A stretch of 14,163 bases of DNA from Clostridium sp. (GTDB lineage: Bacteria; Bacillota_A; Clostridia; Lachnospirales; Lachnospiraceae). Where the stretch lies: assembly GCA_023666975.1 (NCBI GenBank), contig JAMPAW010000084.1, positions 1-14,163 of the forward strand, given 5' to 3'. A model generated the notes under the pieces. It worked only from the letters and a program-made list of their open reading frames with translations, had not been told where the DNA came from and searched no databases. The translations under genes were made by a program, and so were the position numbers. Positions 13,232 through 14,163 of this stretch are shown here, in pieces (positions within the stretch are counted from its first letter, which is position 1; every line of letters starts with the position of its first letter).

Positions 13232-13306
13232 TCACTTATACGCTGTGCCTGCCTCCGATAAAAGCCCTATGCGACATCTTATCCGGTGTTGAAAATACGT
13301 TTTCAT
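13232..13306 (-). CDS. Leader peptide of the MATE attenuator (24 aa)
   Basis: ATG 13306 follows GGAGGTGT (GGAGG at 13314-13310, three nt away) and opens 24 codons ending in TGA (13234-13232), directly before the terminator's left arm. The peptide starts MKTYFQHRIRCRIG and ends EAGTAYK. Codons 6-10 lie on attenuator segment 1, so ribosome position dictates the RNA fold. The peptide is Arg-rich but has no run of one amino acid, pointing to sensing of ribosome inhibition rather than starvation for one amino acid. A nested ATG-TAA frame in another register (13 codons) has no ribosome binding site. Confidence 0.68.
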   Translation of the reverse strand: MKTYFQHRIRCRIGLLSEAGTAYK

Positions 13307-13327
13307 ACACCTCCGATGAACGATAGC

Positions 13328-13356
13328 AATATAACATACTATATACAAAAAATCAA
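13328..13356 (-). promoter_or_regulatory. Promoter of the leader-MATE transcript
   Basis: On the - strand TTGATT (13356-13351) and TATATT (13333-13328) are 17 nt apart. Transcription would begin near 13321, about 15 nt before the leader-peptide start codon. Confidence 0.7.
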
Positions 13357-13370
13357 GATGCTGATTGTTT

Positions 13371-13685
13371 CTACTCTCTACCCTTTTTCTTAGTCCTAAC
13401 CGTATATACAATCCATGCTGCGAGCATACCGAATGCAGCTGTCCCACATATAATGATACAAAGCAGCTGCAATAAAATCGGGGCAACATAATACACAAAT
13501 ATGTCACCACTGTCAAACAATTCACCCTGATATGCCAAATGTACCAGGACAGCACAAAATATAACCAAAACAGGCGTAACCATTAACGGAATAAACTTTA
13601 TAATTTTCCGTTCAGCTTTTATACATAAAGTCTGTAGGCAATAGCTGATAATGAAAGACAGTATTCCCAATATGATAAGTTCCAT
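13371..13685 (-). CDS. Small membrane protein, unrecognised
   Basis: A 104-residue protein with three predicted membrane helices: residues 1-19 (MELIILGILSFIISYC), about 29-50 (FIPLMVTPVLVIFCAVLVHL) and about 64-96 (YYVAPILLQLLCIIICG onward). It ends in a basic cytoplasmic tail, TVRTKKKGRE. ATG 13685 has AGGAGG (13695-13690) 4 nt upstream; an upstream in-frame extension would lack a ribosome binding site. I do not recognise the family. It lies behind the broken toxin stub on the same strand, and its stop is upstream of the MATE promoter, so the two are probably separate units. Confidence 0.68.
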   Translation of the reverse strand: MELIILGILSFIISYCLQTLCIKAERKIIKFIPLMVTPVLVIFCAVLVHLAYQGELFDSGDIFVYYVAPILLQLLCIIICGTAAFGMLAAWIVYTVRTKKKGRE

Positions 13686-13701
13686 AATGCCTCCTCTCTT
13701 C

Positions 13702-13752
13702 CTAAACAATGTAACGCAACATAACATATCTTTTTATATAATTATATATCAT
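13702..13752 (-). pseudogene. Stub of a deleted toxin gene overlapping the antitoxin stop
   Basis: The antitoxin stop TGA (13751-13749) overlaps ATG 13752-13750 as ATGA, the usual coupling in Phd/YefM-RelE type operons, with GGAG directly ahead. The frame reads MIYNYIKRYVMLRYIV and stops at 13704-13702. MIYN resembles the start of RelE/ParE toxins, but the remaining roughly 80-90 residues are absent. A deletion of the toxin body is the simplest explanation; a chance ATG is possible. Confidence 0.5.
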
Positions 13753-14033
13753 CTCCTATTTTCAATTTTTTCCAATAGTTTTCCAACTGATGAATATTCC
13801 GTCAAAGCTGTTCTGGCATCTTTGACCTGTCCGTTTTCGATTTGTTGTTCTGACAGTTCAATATCTCTGTATATGGAAAGACGATGCATGGCACTTTCAT
13901 AAATCTCCATACTCATAATAACCATATCTCCATATCCATTTTTTGTAATATAGATTGGTTCTTCTGATTTATGGCACATATCGGAAATCTCTGCTGTATT
14001 TTTTAAGTCCTTAATAGGAATGATTTGTGGCAT
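13749..14033 (-). CDS. Phd/YefM-family antitoxin (orphan)
   Basis: A 94-residue type II antitoxin of the Phd/YefM fold. The N-terminal DNA-binding and dimerisation domain is typical: PIKDLKNTAEISDMC, then EEPIYITKNGYGDMVIMSME with IYE. The C-terminal helical part (from about residue 50) would bind a toxin. The ribosome binding site AGGAGG (14049-14044) is 10 nt from ATG 14033; an ATG in between is followed at once by TGA, so it is not used productively. The gene has its own promoter with an overlapping inverted repeat. No intact toxin follows, only a 16-codon stub, so the antitoxin may be a relic, an autoregulator, or protection against related toxins elsewhere. Confidence 0.86.
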   Translation of the reverse strand: MPQIIPIKDLKNTAEISDMCHKSEEPIYITKNGYGDMVIMSMEIYESAMHRLSIYRDIELSEQQIENGQVKDARTALTEYSSVGKLLEKIENRR

Positions 14034-14055
14034 TTCACATACACCTCCTCTTTTA

Positions 14056-14075
14056 TATGGTCAAATTATACCATA
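14056..14075. promoter_or_regulatory. Probable antitoxin operator
   Basis: TATGGT (14056-14061) and ACCATA (14070-14075) are perfect inverted 6-mers separated by 8 bp and covering the -10 region of the antitoxin promoter. Phd/YefM proteins typically repress their own operon by binding such palindromes. No experimental support can be read from sequence. Confidence 0.5.
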
Positions 14076-14093
14076 ATTATCTCTGTTCTTCAA
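14065..14093 (-). promoter_or_regulatory. Antitoxin promoter
   Basis: On the - strand TTGAAG (14093-14088) and a perfect TATAAT (14070-14065) are separated by 17 nt. The -10 box is overlapped by the inverted repeat at 14056-14075. Confidence 0.72.
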
Positions 14094-14163
14094 TTACAAT
14101 GTGTTTTGCTTGAGTTTCCGCATAATTATCCACACTTCCTTGATTCGTACCAGACTATTATCC

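Larger units (their letters stand above)
13182..13306 (-). promoter_or_regulatory. Four-segment transcription attenuator (ribosome-controlled leader)
   Basis: On the - strand, segment 1 is AACACCGGATAAG (13290-13278), inside the leader peptide. Segment 2 is CTTTTATCGG (13264-13255), segment 3 GCCGGATAAG (13230-13221) and segment 4 CTTATCCGGTGTT (13199-13187). 3:4 is the terminator. Segment 2 can pair with 1 or 3 with a bulge (CCG-g-ATAAG against CTT-t-TATCGG). A ribosome paused over segment 1 would free 2 to hold 3 and allow read-through. Segments 1 and 4 are also perfectly complementary over 13 bp. The switching model is inferred; the complementarities are seen. Confidence 0.68.

Noticed and set aside
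14094..14163. A possible C-terminal frame of a - strand gene at the right edge
   Set aside because: About 22 codons end at a stop near 14097, with no recognisable motif; too little sequence to call.

Overview
The window looks like a chromosomal accessory region of a low-to-mid GC Firmicute of class Clostridia, most likely a gut Lachnospiraceae member. The evidence is strong AGGAGG-type ribosome binding sites, sigma-A promoters, and the style of its MATE, Rpn, AlbA_2-type and YefM genes. Family names come from motif recognition, not database searches. There is no rRNA, tRNA, CRISPR array or intact insertion sequence.

Region 1 (1-3451, + strand) is a run of redox and hydrolytic genes: the C-terminal three quarters of an iron-dependent alcohol dehydrogenase, a small flavodoxin-fold reductase, an aldo/keto reductase and a membrane-anchored alpha/beta-hydrolase. 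Region 2 (3452-4863) starts with a good promoter, about 165 nt of foldable sequence and an intrinsic terminator: a candidate small structured RNA. It is followed by an ORF resembling a PBECR4-like nuclease that may have lost an internal segment. A 54-bp tandem repeat and several hairpins come next.

Region 3 (4807-9544, + strand) is an efflux and reductase cluster: a MarR regulator with a multi-half-site operator in its promoter, a translationally coupled MATE exporter, a remnant of an aldo/keto reductase, a second MATE exporter, an atypical SDR and a second flavodoxin-fold reductase. The plausible logic is that MarR senses a toxic small molecule and derepresses export together with reductive detoxification; the ligand is unknown.

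Region 4 (9594-11794) holds the C-terminal stub of an AlbA_2/COG2865-type regulator, an unrecognised membrane-anchored coiled-coil protein, a 32-residue amphipathic peptide gene and an Rpn/PD-(D/E)XK nuclease with its own promoter and 5' hairpin.

Region 5 (11811-14093, - strand) holds a third MATE exporter behind an apparent ribosome-controlled attenuator (promoter, 24-codon leader peptide, competing hairpins, terminator directly before the gene). Beyond it lie a small three-helix membrane protein and an orphan Phd/YefM antitoxin whose toxin survives only as an overlapping ATG and a short stub. The attenuator, the candidate RNA with its downstream ORF, the amphipathic peptide and the covarying tandem repeat are the best leads.
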